A DNA stretch of 46,962 bases, taken from positions 1 to 46,962 of the forward strand of contig JALKBU010000344.1 of the NCBI GenBank assembly GCA_023091735.1, written 5' to 3'. Below are positions 1 to 10,023 of the stretch, piece after piece. This DNA comes from Trichomonas tenax. Taxonomy: Eukaryota > Parabasalia > Trichomonadida > Trichomonadidae. The position numbers and the translations under genes were made by a program. Below the pieces are notes generated by a model. The model was not told the DNA's origin, made no database searches, and worked only from the letters and a program-made list of their open reading frames with translations. Position 1 is the first letter of the stretch, and each line of letters starts with the position of its first letter.

Positions 1-108
1 ATTTATTCTCTATATGGGGGAACCTAATTTGTAAAACTAACTCTGTCGGTAAATATATATCATTAATAAATATTGTTTTTATAATTTGTGATTTCAGTAA
101 TTATATAA
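1..108. other. AT-rich left edge, no gene seen
   Basis: No coding or RNA gene is recognised. GGGGAACCT at 17-25 recurs at 46846-46854 inside the motif cluster near the right end, so this may be the edge of a dispersed intergenic repeat. Confidence 0.4.
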
Positions 109-2996
109 AAAGATGTTCGCAGAACTCATGGCGAAGCTACGAGTTCTGCGAACATCTTATTACTAACTGTTGTGGCACTTCAAAATGTTCAGGGATTGAT
201 GAGGGAACCAGACAATGTCCTCGACGGAAAGATAGAATACCTGAGAATGTTCATGGAAGAGAAAGTCATCCAAGAGAAGGAGAAGAAGAAACATATGGAG
301 AAAATACAAATGCTATATCCTGAAGATGCATCAAGATCATACAGGTTCTACATCGTTAGAGCAAACTACCCAACATGTCCATTGAACCCCCAAGAGGTTC
401 GTGATGTGTTGGCGCAAAGTTACACAGAAGACCTAGAGTACGAAGCCCCAACAGAAGATTCAAATCTCTGGTTCAACTCATACTCTCTGAACAACCATGA
501 TAAAGAGGAACTACTGATTAAGATGATTGACAAGAACTTCTTCGAAGATATCATTAGAGAAAGAACATACATGTCAGCAAACGGACCCGATGGACTCAAC
601 TATGGGATATTTAAGATGAATCCTGAAGAATCGGCAGAATGCATGACACTCATCTCGAAGATGATCATAGACCATAAGAAACTTCCCACATCATGGAAGA
701 AGTCCAGAACAATCATGATCTATAAAGGCAAAGGAGAAGCAGAGCAACTATCATCATGGAGACGGATCACAATAAGCCCATGCGCATACAGAATATGGAG
801 TTGTGCCATCACCAGATGCTTGCAAAACATTCACACGGCTCACCCACTATTCCACCCCTCTCAGAAGGGATTCAGAAGAGGAGTAGATGGTTGCCTAGAG
901 CATACGGTGATAACAACGGAACTCTTCTGTGACGCAAATCGGAATAGGAAATCACTCTACACACTCCAAATCTACCTTAAGGATGCCTTTGGGAGCATCC
1001 CCACAGCTTCTTGTATGAAACAATGAAGGAATGCAATATCCCGGAAGCTTTGCGCACAGCAATAATGGACGCGTATGACCACGATTCTACGAACATTGTT
1101 ATAGGAAGTGAGGAGAGTGAAGACTTGTACCTGCGAAGGGGAGTCAAACAGGGATGCCAATTATCCCCACTACTATTCAACATGTGTCTAAACCCTCTTC
1201 TCAAGGCAATCAATGACGCAAGAAGAGGCTACCAGGCAGGTGACTATTGCATCTCATGCCAAGCATATGCAGAGGACATCATCCTATTCGCCCAGAGCAG
1301 ACAAGGAATGGAAGACAACATTGAAATCCTTAGCCAATTCCTAAACTACTCGAAGCTGAAAATCAATGCCTCCAAATGCAAATCACTCTCCTAGGTCCTT
1401 GATCAAGCACAAGAAAGATTATTCGATCCAAATCCTTTCACAATCAATGGCGAACCAATTCCAGTTGCAACATTAGCAGACTCTCTAAAATATCTCGGTG
1501 CTGCAGCAGCATCAGTAATCATCTGAGCTAAGCACACAGATGAACAGATTGCATCCACAATCAATGAAATCTGGAACATAGAGATCTCAGGCTTGAAGTT
1601 TAATCAGACGGTAGACACTTTAAAGAGATTTGTGATACCAAAGTTGGGCTACTTATTAACCATGGGAGATCCAAGACTCGAAGATCTGAAGAATATTGAC
1701 AAGAAGATAAGGAAACTTATATCGAACTCACTAGACTCCACTAGCATTCCAAAATGCTTCGCTGATATCGCATGGCAAGATGGATATCTCTTGATCCAGC
1801 CACTATATAATAGAGGCCTGGCACTGAAGGTCAAAAGCCTGATAAACCTCCTCAACTCCAAGAATCCACAGACTAAGGCATTGATGAATTACTTCGCAGA
1901 GAACGAGCGTGAATATCGAGGTATCGTAATTGCTGAGGAATCCAAGTTCCTAAACTGGACACTCAACGAACAAGGTGTCCCACAGCAAAGAAGAAACGGA
2001 ACATCCTCCTTAATCTCAAAAGGCTTCCAAGCAGCACGAAAGCTCTACATCAAGATCCAGAAGCTTGATAAATCTTACGTGAAGTATCAGAATGAAAGCC
2101 AGGTCAATGAGAAGACAGCAGTGATGAAACTAATAATGGAGAAATGCAGAGAGGAGAGCAGAAAGAAGTTGGAGAACCTCCCGTTGCACAGACACCTTTT
2201 CAGAAACCTGAGACACAATAAAAACAGTAACTTCTTTGTCGGAAACCACACATCAAGATTATCCGATAATGTAGTGAAGTTCGCAGTCACAGCCAGGCTC
2301 AATCAGTTGTATAACGGCTACATGCACGGAAAGAAGAACTTGCCAGAGGATACTGGCCCAAGGTATCCATACTGCGGGACCACAAGAGCGGATACACTGG
2401 AACATCATCTCAATTGCTGTAACTTCCAAGCGATGACAATCAGACAAAACAACATCGTGAATGAAGTAGCAAAAGACTTGAGCCTCAGATTTCCAAGAAT
2501 GAGGATAAGCTTCAACTCGACAGTCCGCATCCCGAATGCACCAAGAATTAACGGCTACTCGGCAAATCTGAAACCAGACATCATTGCTTACGACTCCAGA
2601 AGAATCATCCTCTTAGATACCACGTGTGTGTACGATGACTACCACGAGAACGAGAACAAAACGTCCATGGAACTGGCATGCGAGGAAAAATTGAGGAAAT
2701 ACGACGATCTGAAGACCCAATGTCAGAGAAGACTCAGAATGAAGACCATACTAATTCCAGTTGTTGTTCCATCATTAGGAATAATGTTTCAAAAATCGAT
2801 TACAGACCTGAAAAACATTCTCAACTACAACACAAAGAAGACGAAAAGACAATTACAACACCTGGTTAGAAGATGTTGCACCTCTGAAATCATGGACTCT
2901 TTTAAAATATAGTACGCCAAAGAAATCAAAGAAAGACACAACACATCATTCATCAATGTCGAAGACATTTGTGAAATACAAAATGATGCTAATTAA
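109..2996 (+). pseudogene. Non-LTR retrotransposon RT with restriction-like endonuclease, degenerate
   Basis: Reverse transcriptase of a target-primed (non-LTR) retrotransposon of the R2/NeSL/CRE type, which carries a C-terminal restriction-like endonuclease (RLE). Visible in order: GPDGLNYGIF (583-612), the IMIYKGKG and GFRRGVDG blocks, motif A, motif B GVKQGCQLSPLLFN, motif C YAEDIILFA (1266-1292), a CCHC-like knuckle (about 2364-2418) and RLE motif KPDII with LLDTTCVYDD (2571-2640). It is dead: a one-base frameshift lies near 997-1003, with in-frame stops at 1392-1394 (TAG), 1524-1526 (TGA) and 2910-2912 (TAG). The motif A aspartate is Tyr (973-975), YADD is YAED, and the first knuckle Cys is Tyr (2364-2366). 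After the last stop the frame stays open to TAA at 2994-2996, the probable original end. The N-terminal region of the family is missing. The family call is secure; the exact clade is not. Confidence 0.92.
110..158. repeat. Perfect 18-bp inverted repeat with 13-nt loop
   Basis: The arm aagatgttcgcagaactc (110-127) is repeated exactly in inverted orientation at 141-158, separated by 13 nt. It lies at the very start of the open retrotransposon frame, which is open from 109. It could be a 5' snap-back of the element, part of its 5' end, or an unrelated hairpin. Confidence 0.9.
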
Positions 2997-3146
2997 CCGA
3001 AATAATTAATTCCACCTATTAATAGCATATAATTATTGAATATGACTAAACATTTAAATACGGTCACTGGCTCTTTTTTTATTTTTCTCTTTTCAAAATA
3101 TGTCACTTTTGTCAAGAATTGTATTTTTAATTTAATAGATGCAGAA
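2997..3146. other. Retrotransposon 3' flank and duplicated tRNA 3' end
   Basis: About 68 bp of AT-rich sequence follows the original RT stop. Then cactggctcttttt at 3065-3078 copies the acceptor strand, discriminator base and terminator of the tRNA-Lys gene (3213-3226). TGTCACTTTT lies at 3101-3110. The copy may mark the element's 3' junction in a tRNA target, or a remnant of a tandem tRNA gene. Confidence 0.7.
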
Positions 3147-3220
3147 GCCTGTGTAGCTCAACCGGATAGAGCATAAGACTCTTAATCTTGGGGTTGCGGG
3201 TTCGAGTCCCGCCACTGGCT
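3147..3220 (+). tRNA. tRNA-Lys (anticodon CTT)
   Basis: Full 74-nt cloverleaf: acceptor 7 nt, TA, D stem GCTC/GAGC, anticodon stem TAAGA/TCTTG around loop CTCTTAA (anticodon CTT), 5-nt variable loop, T stem GCGGG/CCCGC with loop TTCGAGT, acceptor CACTGGC, then T. A and B boxes are present and a T-run follows directly. There is no intron. Two oddities: position 4 of the acceptor is a T:T mismatch (GCCTGTG against CACTGGC), and the discriminator reads T where eukaryotic tRNA-Lys usually has G. It may be functional with an unusual acceptor or be starting to decay. Confidence 0.85.
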
Positions 3221-3221
3221 C

Positions 3222-3226
3222 TTTTT
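3222..3226 (+). terminator. RNA polymerase III terminator (T5)
   Basis: Five T residues start one base after the discriminator, as expected for a Pol III tRNA transcript. The partial copy upstream has a longer T7 run. Confidence 0.8.
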
Positions 3227-4128
3227 ATTTCTCTCAATTATTATGTAAACTTCAGAAAATTAAAATTGTATTTTTAATTAAATAAATGATAAATTTCATT
3301 ATTGCATTTTATATAAGTACAAAATTTATTTTCAAATTAATTTTAACTCCATTATTTGATGAAAAACGATTATTTTGTAAACCAAAAGTGTCATTCTTAT
3401 TTCCGATGATCCAGAAATACCGCAACAACGACCTTGTTTATGTTTTCATCTGCTTCGTTCTCATTTTCCTGATTATCCAGTTTTTCTAAGAGGTATTTTT
3501 GGAGCAAAATATAAAGATGGAAGAACATCGAATTATTTTTGTTTCAATTTTTTATATTTCGAAGTTGCGATTAAGCTTATTGAAACTGACTCAAACATTG
3601 AATGGTTGCTATATATGTAATGGTTATTATCTCTCACAATATCAAAAATTATTTACATAATATATCTAAAACCCTTTCGATCAACTTGAGAACACTTGAT
3701 TATTTAGTTATTTTAGCGAGTGAGCTGAATCACTTCGAAAAAATAACTAAACGAAAGAAATAAAACTCTTATGTTTATCTATCTTGAAATTCATAAGGAT
3801 TTACATACCAAATGCCTTTGAAAATCTATTTTATATCACTTACATAAAACAATGTTGCTAATATTAAATCAACATTTTAATTATATTTGTGAAATTCCGA
3901 TCTCCTTTAAGCCAATGATATAACTGCTCTATCTTAATCGATGCCATGGAAGTTCATTTCCATTTTTATTTTAGATGGAATCAATCTTTGATTAAGTAAT
4001 TCAAGAATACTTTATATGCCTCATAAAAAGCTCAACATGATAAAAAAGACCACAGCAGCAAACCCTTTTGCTGTATTATGACCTTATCGAATAATCAATT
4101 TCTATAAATCTATACAAGCTGCATTATC
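3227..4128. other. Intergenic; possible tail-anchor gene relic
   Basis: Mostly AT-rich with no complete gene. AAAAACGATTATT at 3362-3374 is a motif shared with 10952, 10979 and 46737. The stretch 3406-3489 is richer in GC and reads as a basic segment followed by a hydrophobic helix and stop (QKYRNNDLVYVFICFVLIFL), like the tail of a SNARE or other tail-anchored protein. No matching upstream body was found. Confidence 0.35.
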
Positions 4129-4806
4129 TTAGACGCATATGCTGTTCAATGGAACGTTTGTAACAGTATGAGCCTTGACACACTCGTAGCAATAGAACTC
4201 AAAGGAATGGTCGGGCTGAATCTCGTGAACGGACACTGTCCAGTTGATGCCTGCATTCTGGAAGAGGCGCCTTCTGAAGTGGGGCATTCCAAATGTGATT
4301 TGGATGAATTTTCCTCCTGGCTTCAATATCCTCTCAACGTTCTGGAAATACTTCCTTGACACTTCATAGACAGAGTCATCTATCTCCCACTTATCGGCAT
4401 CACTTAAAATAATCGCATCAAGTGTTGCCTTGTCGATGACGAGATCGAATGATTCTGGTTCGAATGGGAATGGCTGCAAAATATCGGCGACTTCCCACTT
4501 CATTCCACGTGTGTCGTTGTCCTTCATGTTCTTTATGCATGTAGGAGAGATATCGATATTTGTGATGTTATGAAATCCTTTGTCGAAGATAACGTCCTGA
4601 ATGTGGGAAATACCGCATCCGACATTCAATATCTTCATGTATGGATCTTTAAGGTATCCTAATATGCAGTTTAAGAAGTTGTTATCTTTTGGTCCTGTGA
4701 ACCATTCGTATTCCTGCTTTGGATCGCATTTCTTGTATTCCTGGTCCCACCATTCAGGCTTTGCGTAGTAGGAATTGTTCTCAGCAACGAATTCGACCTT
4801 AGTCAT
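4129..4806 (-). CDS. Class I SAM methyltransferase, METTL13/EEF1AKMT4-like
   Basis: Predicted 225-aa S-adenosylmethionine-dependent methyltransferase of the 7-beta-strand group that includes lysine methyltransferases of elongation factor 1A. The N-terminal signature has YYAKPEWWDQEY (residues 13-24) and YEWF (33-36). Motif I is LNVGCG (60-65), the acidic SAM-ribose position is in NIDIS (84-88), and the post-I block is DLVIDKATLDAII (121-133), matching the family's D/EKGTLDA. LKPGGKF (161-167) ends the fold. The first ATG is at 4806; the frame is open for 17 codons upstream but without an ATG. Length suits a single-domain member. The stop is followed by G, so TAAA does not overlap it. The eEF1A substrate is inferred from family resemblance. 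Confidence 0.85.
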   Translation of the reverse strand: MTKVEFVAENNSYYAKPEWWDQEYKKCDPKQEYEWFTGPKDNNFLNCILGYLKDPYMKILNVGCGISHIQDVIFDKGFHNITNIDISPTCIKNMKDNDTRGMKWEVADILQPFPFEPESFDLVIDKATLDAIILSDADKWEIDDSVYEVSRKYFQNVERILKPGGKFIQITFGMPHFRRRLFQNAGINWTVSVHEIQPDHSFEFYCYECVKAHTVTNVPLNSICV

Positions 4807-5587
4807 TAATGTTGTAAAGTTCTCCCATTGAATCTTTTGTATGAGTTTCCTCAACAAGGATCACATCACATTTCGTAATCATATTGAATCTCTCGTTCTA
4901 TATCGATGAGATACGACCATTACTTCAGCAACAGTGTTTGCGGCTCTAACGTTTGTTATTGGCCCAGAATCACTCGAAATTAAAAATTGCATCAATAATT
5001 TCTTCAATTCTAAACTTTCAACATTTCTCAAATAATAATACTTTAGGAATACATTACGAAAATAAATAATATTTTTTGATTCGGCGAGAATTTTCAATTT
5101 CAATATATATAATATCAATTAAATCTATCATTTATATTACAAAAACCTTATACCTTCATGCAGGCAGCTATTCTCAAATAATATAAAAAAATTAAAAAAT
5201 TATATTTCTTTATCATCAGCCTGAGAAGAAAAATTTAAAGCCAGATATTGAAGAGCTATTGCTTTGTTAATAAAAGATATGTTGATATATATTATGGATA
5301 TATTTTTGACACTTTACATACTTTATTGACAAAATATCAACAAATTTTGTCAAAAATCGGAAGTGAATGGTTTATTGCAAATTCAAAAATATGCACCATA
5401 TATACATGCCCCATCAAACATGAACCTAGAGTATCTAGAGAAAATAAGCAAAATTTATTTTTATTATTTTTATCTGGCATAATATACACTTTTTATTGGT
5501 TTATTATACTATACAATGTATATAAAGCATAAATATATAATAAAAATATTTTCCTAACTTTAAGCATAATATGTGTCAATAAATAAA
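4807..5587. other. Intergenic, possible coding scraps
   Basis: No gene could be identified. A minus-strand frame at 4879-5118 ends in a protein-like stretch (GPITNVRAANTVAEVMVVSH) but has no recognisable domain, so it may be a fragment of a lost gene. A plus-strand open frame at 5248-5532 lacks an ATG start and shows no domain. Confidence 0.3.
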
Positions 5588-5588
5588 C

Positions 5589-5640
5589 TTTGCACGTCAT
5601 AATGACATTTTACACGTCATCAAATATATTTTATACGTCA
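5589..5640 (+). repeat. Array of three TTTRYACGTCA-type motifs
   Basis: TTTGCACGTCA (5589-5599), TTTACACGTCA (5609-5619) and TTTATACGTCA (5630-5640) sit in the same orientation, starting 20 and 21 bp apart, close to two helical turns. The same core occurs as arrays near 25085 and 27530 and singly elsewhere. It could be a protein-binding array. Confidence 0.7.
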
Positions 5641-6179
5641 GACTGTCAAAAATATTAGCTCATTTATAATATCATGTAAAAACAATAAATATATGATCTA
5701 CAATCATACGCAAAGATACATCCCATCAAGAAGCTCAGAAACTTCAAATTACTGTTGTATTTTCGCGATATTGCCTTTTCTATAATGAATACAGCCTTTA
5801 CAAACGTATAAATATCACTAGAAGCATAAGCATAAGTCGAGGCAATCATGCGACATCCAAATGGCCCAAATGTTCAAAAATCATTTTAAATATTTCGAAT
5901 AAAAGTCTATTTGTGGCGCATCCAATGATAATTCATAATGAGCAGCATATAGAATACACGTGAATTATCATTTTTACGAAATTTGACATTTTTTACTTTA
6001 CATGTAGTCACTTTTATGATGTGTCAGATTATCCTGGAAATTGTAATACTTTTAAAAGCATTAAATCGAAAAAACAAAACGACAGAAACTCATAAATATG
6101 TCTAAAGAATAAGTTCTTTAAATATTCTACTTAAATTAGAATTTTTCATATAATTCATTGAAGTCTTTTTCAAATAAGA

Positions 6180-6260
6180 GCTATGAGCGTGCATACACAT
6201 TGGATTCATCATTTAAAAAGCATTAAAATGATTATGCCAATGTGTATATGCGCTCAGAGC
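6180..6260. repeat. Imperfect inverted repeat, 24-bp arms
   Basis: Arms 6180-6203 and 6237-6260 (ending ACACATTGG / CCAATGTGT) pair with a few mismatches. The inner sequence continues to pair partly (TTCATCATTTAA against TTAAAATGATTA), so nearly the whole segment can fold into one hairpin. Confidence 0.8.
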
Positions 6261-6275
6261 CATTTTGCGTGTTAC

Positions 6276-6387
6276 ATTAGATCAAAACTCACATTCTATG
6301 GTATATTTTGGTTATGCTACCATTTACAATTGACTGAAAATGGTAATATAGCCAAAATATACCATAGAATGTGGGTTTTAGTCTAAT
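6276..6387. repeat. Imperfect inverted repeat, 50-bp arms, 12-nt loop
   Basis: Arms 6276-6325 and 6338-6387 share the core cacattctatggtatatttt with few mismatches. Pairing extends outward through CCATTTTG (about 6260 and 6393). It adjoins the hairpin at 6180-6260, so the two could be halves of one foldback or MITE-like unit. Confidence 0.85.
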
Positions 6388-7922
6388 ATTCCAAAATGGA
6401 ATTTTCAAAATCTGCTCTAAAGTTGATTTTTATGTGATAAATAGTATATACATGTATAGCATATCCCATGTTTGCAATTATATAGCTTATTTTTAAATCC
6501 GACATTATTATCTTACATCAAATCACATTACGTGTCAAAAGACAAATGTCAGAAAACATTTTGATGCCTTAATTTCACTATGTGTGATTGAGATATAAGA
6601 GAATGCACAATGTGATATAATATGATATATCATATAGTATCTATATGTATAACAAAACACGATATTCGTGTGTGATTATTTATCATATTTCAGAAATTTT
6701 TATGATAGAAGCCAATAAAAATGTAGGGAAAAAGCCCAAATGGTATAGACCTTCTATGACCATTATTAGTGCGAAATATATAATACATAAAAAGTTAGAA
6801 AAAACATCTTCTAACTAAGCCATCTCAGCTTTCTGGGACTGTCCTCGAGGATATGTCATTTTACAAGAGTATAGCTATAAATCAATATCTATTGTTTTGA
6901 ATAAAAGCTTATTTTTACTTGAAATTATTTAAATTTTTTAAATATTTGCTAAGCACTATAAAACACATGCACATAGACTCTATAAGGTATAAAAACCTTA
7001 AATACATCAAATCATCGATTTCTGTTATAAATATTATATCACATTTTTTAAGTCGTTTCAAATTACTCTAACACATTATAAACATATTTGACACGATGCA
7101 TACATTATATATCTAAAGTAATCTAAGTTATAACACACAACAGGGTTTTTTTACATGTCAAATTAGTCCCATTTTACTCGGCGGAATCTGGAACGAGTAA
7201 ACTTTTTATTAAAGCCCTCTACTATGATGACACAGTATGCAATATATAGGATACATATCTATCTATATATTATACATTGGCATATATCAAAGATAAACAA
7301 CACACACCTCTGGGAAACGTTTGTTTTCCCACATCAGATGTGTCACTTTTTGCAAAAGGAAAAGGAAACATCTCCACAAGTAATTAATATAAACAACCCA
7401 AACCAATGTATTGATAATACAAAGGATAATATATAACTATTTATATATGCAGAAGTAAAAAATAATAAAAAAATAAAATTAAATATATCTCATAACATAT
7501 AATATTTTTAAGATCACACTCAATTTATAATATACACATACTATATATAATGATATTTGCACACAAAGTCTACGCAGACAACTTTTGAAGTCACGTTGAG
7601 AATTTCGAATCAATTGTGCACGGGCAACTTTATAGCGTTGTATATAGTGCAATATATGGATTTACATATTAGCACATATATAGAAGTATACAACATAGAC
7701 ATTTGAATATATAATGTCGTATATGATATTACTGTGAATCTATATTACTATACTTAAAATTTTAACATCAACCATACTATGTTATGCAGAACATATATAT
7801 GCATGCAATCCATGAACTACAGTTTCGAATCATAATAGCATAAAGAGATATGAATGCTTTTTTGAAAAACTGGACAAAAGTGCGAAAAAAAATCTGACAT
7901 TTGGAAAAAAGTGCTACAGCTC

Positions 7923-9100
7923 ATGCCATCACATCTGACCGACGAATTGTTGAGAGATTTATCGGTCGACTCAAGTCCAGCTAGAATGCTCTCTCTAAAG
8001 GTTTCCGAGGCGAAAAGGCAGTTCTTTCCTTTCTCATCTCAGTGCTTATCGCACTCACTAATGTCTTGATCTCTCTTCATCCGCTCTATAAAGGAGATCT
8101 TTGCTCTGATGAACTTTCCGAAGAAGATGTTCTTGTCATGTTGAAACCAAAAGAAGGACCACTTGCACCATTGAACACTCTAGCAATTGCTAAAAGGAAC
8201 CAGGGAGCTCTTCAATTCTGCATGGATGAAGTGAAAAATGCATAAGAAAAGCAGGAAGCAAAGAATAAAAAGGACAAACCTGAAGTCATTGTCAATGTTG
8301 AGCTACCACAGAGAATTCTTCTTTATGATTCACCTGCTCTGCCAACGTTCAAAGGTTTGGTTAATCGTGCAGTAAATTGCCATGTCAATGCAGTTCTCCA
8401 TTTGTTATTCCTTATTCCAGAGGTTCAATCATGGACAAATCTTACGAAAGCTACAAGGTCAAAAAGAGTTGCCTTTGAGTTTCAACGCCTTGTGCGTTCG
8501 GCCTGCTTACCAGGAAATGCTCAAGCCATTGATGTTTCGAAGTTTATTTATGCATTTGGAACTCAATACTTCCAAGCCAATGATGCAGATGATACTTTCA
8601 TTGATCTGATTCAAGCTTTGCAATTCACTTTCCCTGTTCTTTCAAAGCTGTTTCTGATCTCTGCTGATGAAAATGTATATTATGGAAGTGCTACACATTA
8701 TTCCATTTCAATTCCAATTGGCATTAGGTTCACAGCGCCATATCTTATTGATCTTGTCGATGAACATGATGTTAATCCATCCAAATACATCATGGTAAAT
8801 TTACAAAGAACCGAACCTGGAATAATAGCATTCGAAAAAGATCTCAAGATGCAACGCAAGAACCTCCAATATTCACTTATAGGTATTATTGCCTATTTTG
8901 AATTTCATTTTGTTGCCTTTTGTCGCAACAGCAAAAATTGGCTTCTATATGACGATGAAGTCGTATATGATATTGGCTACCAACTGATTTATGGACTTGA
9001 TGGTGATGTCAACAACAAGCTATACGAGCTAACAAAAGGTCATCAATATACTGCTCGTATGTTGTTGTATGCCCGTATCAATAATTCATTTTTTGAGTAA
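7923..9100 (+). pseudogene. Ubiquitin-specific protease (C19) pseudogene
   Basis: Broken USP-type deubiquitinase. The longest part (8357-9097) opens with a Cys-box-like GLVNRAVNCHVNAVLHLLF, resembling the family's GLxNxGNTCYxNxxLQ with the Cys kept. It ends with a His-box-like stretch YSLIGIIAYFEFHFVAF followed by WLLYDDEVV, matching the family's final GHYxAFxR...W...DD. An in-frame TAA at 8243-8245 splits it from an upstream acidic segment (8042-8242). The probable N-terminal part starts at ATG 7923 in another frame and is joined by a frameshift between about 8016 and 8060. The Cys- and His-box surroundings are diverged, consistent with loss of function. GC content is above the flanks. Peptidase family assignment is good; the subtype is unknown. 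Confidence 0.78.
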
Positions 9101-10007
9101 ATTTTTCTAATTATTAATATTGTGAATCCTGATTTTAATCATTACTGGGATTGGTAGAAAACTCTAATAGCCTCATTCCACTTAGTGTACTTACGGGCAG
9201 CTGCTCTAATATTGGAACGTAGATCGTCATCATGATGTTTAATCTCGAACCTAATATGCTAGCATGAACAGGATTTGCAGTAGATAAAAAAGAAAGTACG
9301 AGATGAGGTGCTTCCACATGCCTCGCTTTCATCACAAAGGATCAAGATGCTGTCTGCTGCAAGAGTGCTCCAGAAGAGGCGCCGGGAACTTACTCAGCAC
9401 CTCTCCTCCTCAACTCCGTCGTCAGCCAGAATGGCGATGATCAGAGTTTGGTTAGCGTTGAACCAAAGTAACTTTTTTGAGAAACCTAACTTTTCTGAAA
9501 AGTGACATTTCATATAACCGTAAAATAAAGCAGGGGTGGGTATTCAAAATAGATAAAAGTGAGTGTATATGATGGCAAAGCTATGTGTAATCCATATTGC
9601 TAATAAAAGAATTTTATTTCAAAAATAGACGGTTTATAAGAAAAAGCAAAAAAATAGATGGAAGAAGCCGAGCATTAGCTCTAGCTGAAGCAAGCAGCAG
9701 ACTAAAATCGGAGAGCACATATGCCATATGCGTTGCCTGTCAGTATCTCCAGCAAAGTTCGGCCTTAGCTCATCAACGAAATTTCTGCCTGCCTCAGCTT
9801 GCCATTACTCCTCACACTCTTCACCGAAGGGCTTGAGGAGGCAAGCAGAGACAGGTATTCCCTTATTCTTAACCTTTCAAGATGTTATATCTTTTACAAT
9901 TCGAAATCATTTCTTCAAGCAATCAAACACATGATTATACTTCCACTGATATACCATTTTCTTTACCTTATTCATAAACTTCAATTTTCAAAAACTTTTT
10001 TGTTTTT
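9101..10007. other. Intergenic with GC-richer islands
   Basis: No intact gene. 9130-9450 and 9655-9860 are richer in GC than the rest and may be remnants of coding DNA. On the minus strand 9150-9230 reads as a protein-like stretch (DDDLRSNIRAAARKYTKWNE). No family was recognised. AAAAGTGACA occurs at 9498-9507. Confidence 0.3.
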
Positions 10008-10017
10008 TCACTTTTTT
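10008..10017 (+). promoter_or_regulatory. Initiator-like TCACTTTTTT
   Basis: TCA at 10008-10010 followed by CTTTTTT fits the trichomonad Inr (TCA+1 Y T/A T/A). It is 14 nt (from the A) before the ATG at 10024 and supports that start. Confidence 0.55.
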
Positions 10018-10023
10018 AAAAAA

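Larger units (their letters stand above)
5641..7922. other. Gene-poor AT-rich region with hairpins
   Basis: No gene is supported. It holds the two inverted repeats at 6180-6387, single intergenic motifs (TTTACATGTCA at 7150-7160, TGTCACTTTT at 7340-7349) and long TATA-rich stretches around 7430-7800. Short open frames here lack domains or initiator motifs. Confidence 0.4.

Noticed and set aside
3286..3405. N-terminal half of the frame 3286-3489
   Set aside because: It overlaps the dispersed AAAAACGATTATT motif and is low complexity; only the tail-anchor-like end looks coding.
4807..4857. Upstream extension of the methyltransferase
   Set aside because: The frame is open but has no ATG; family homology starts after the ATG at 4806.
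5248..5532. 94-codon open frame
   Set aside because: No ATG start, no initiator, no domain, A/T-driven composition.
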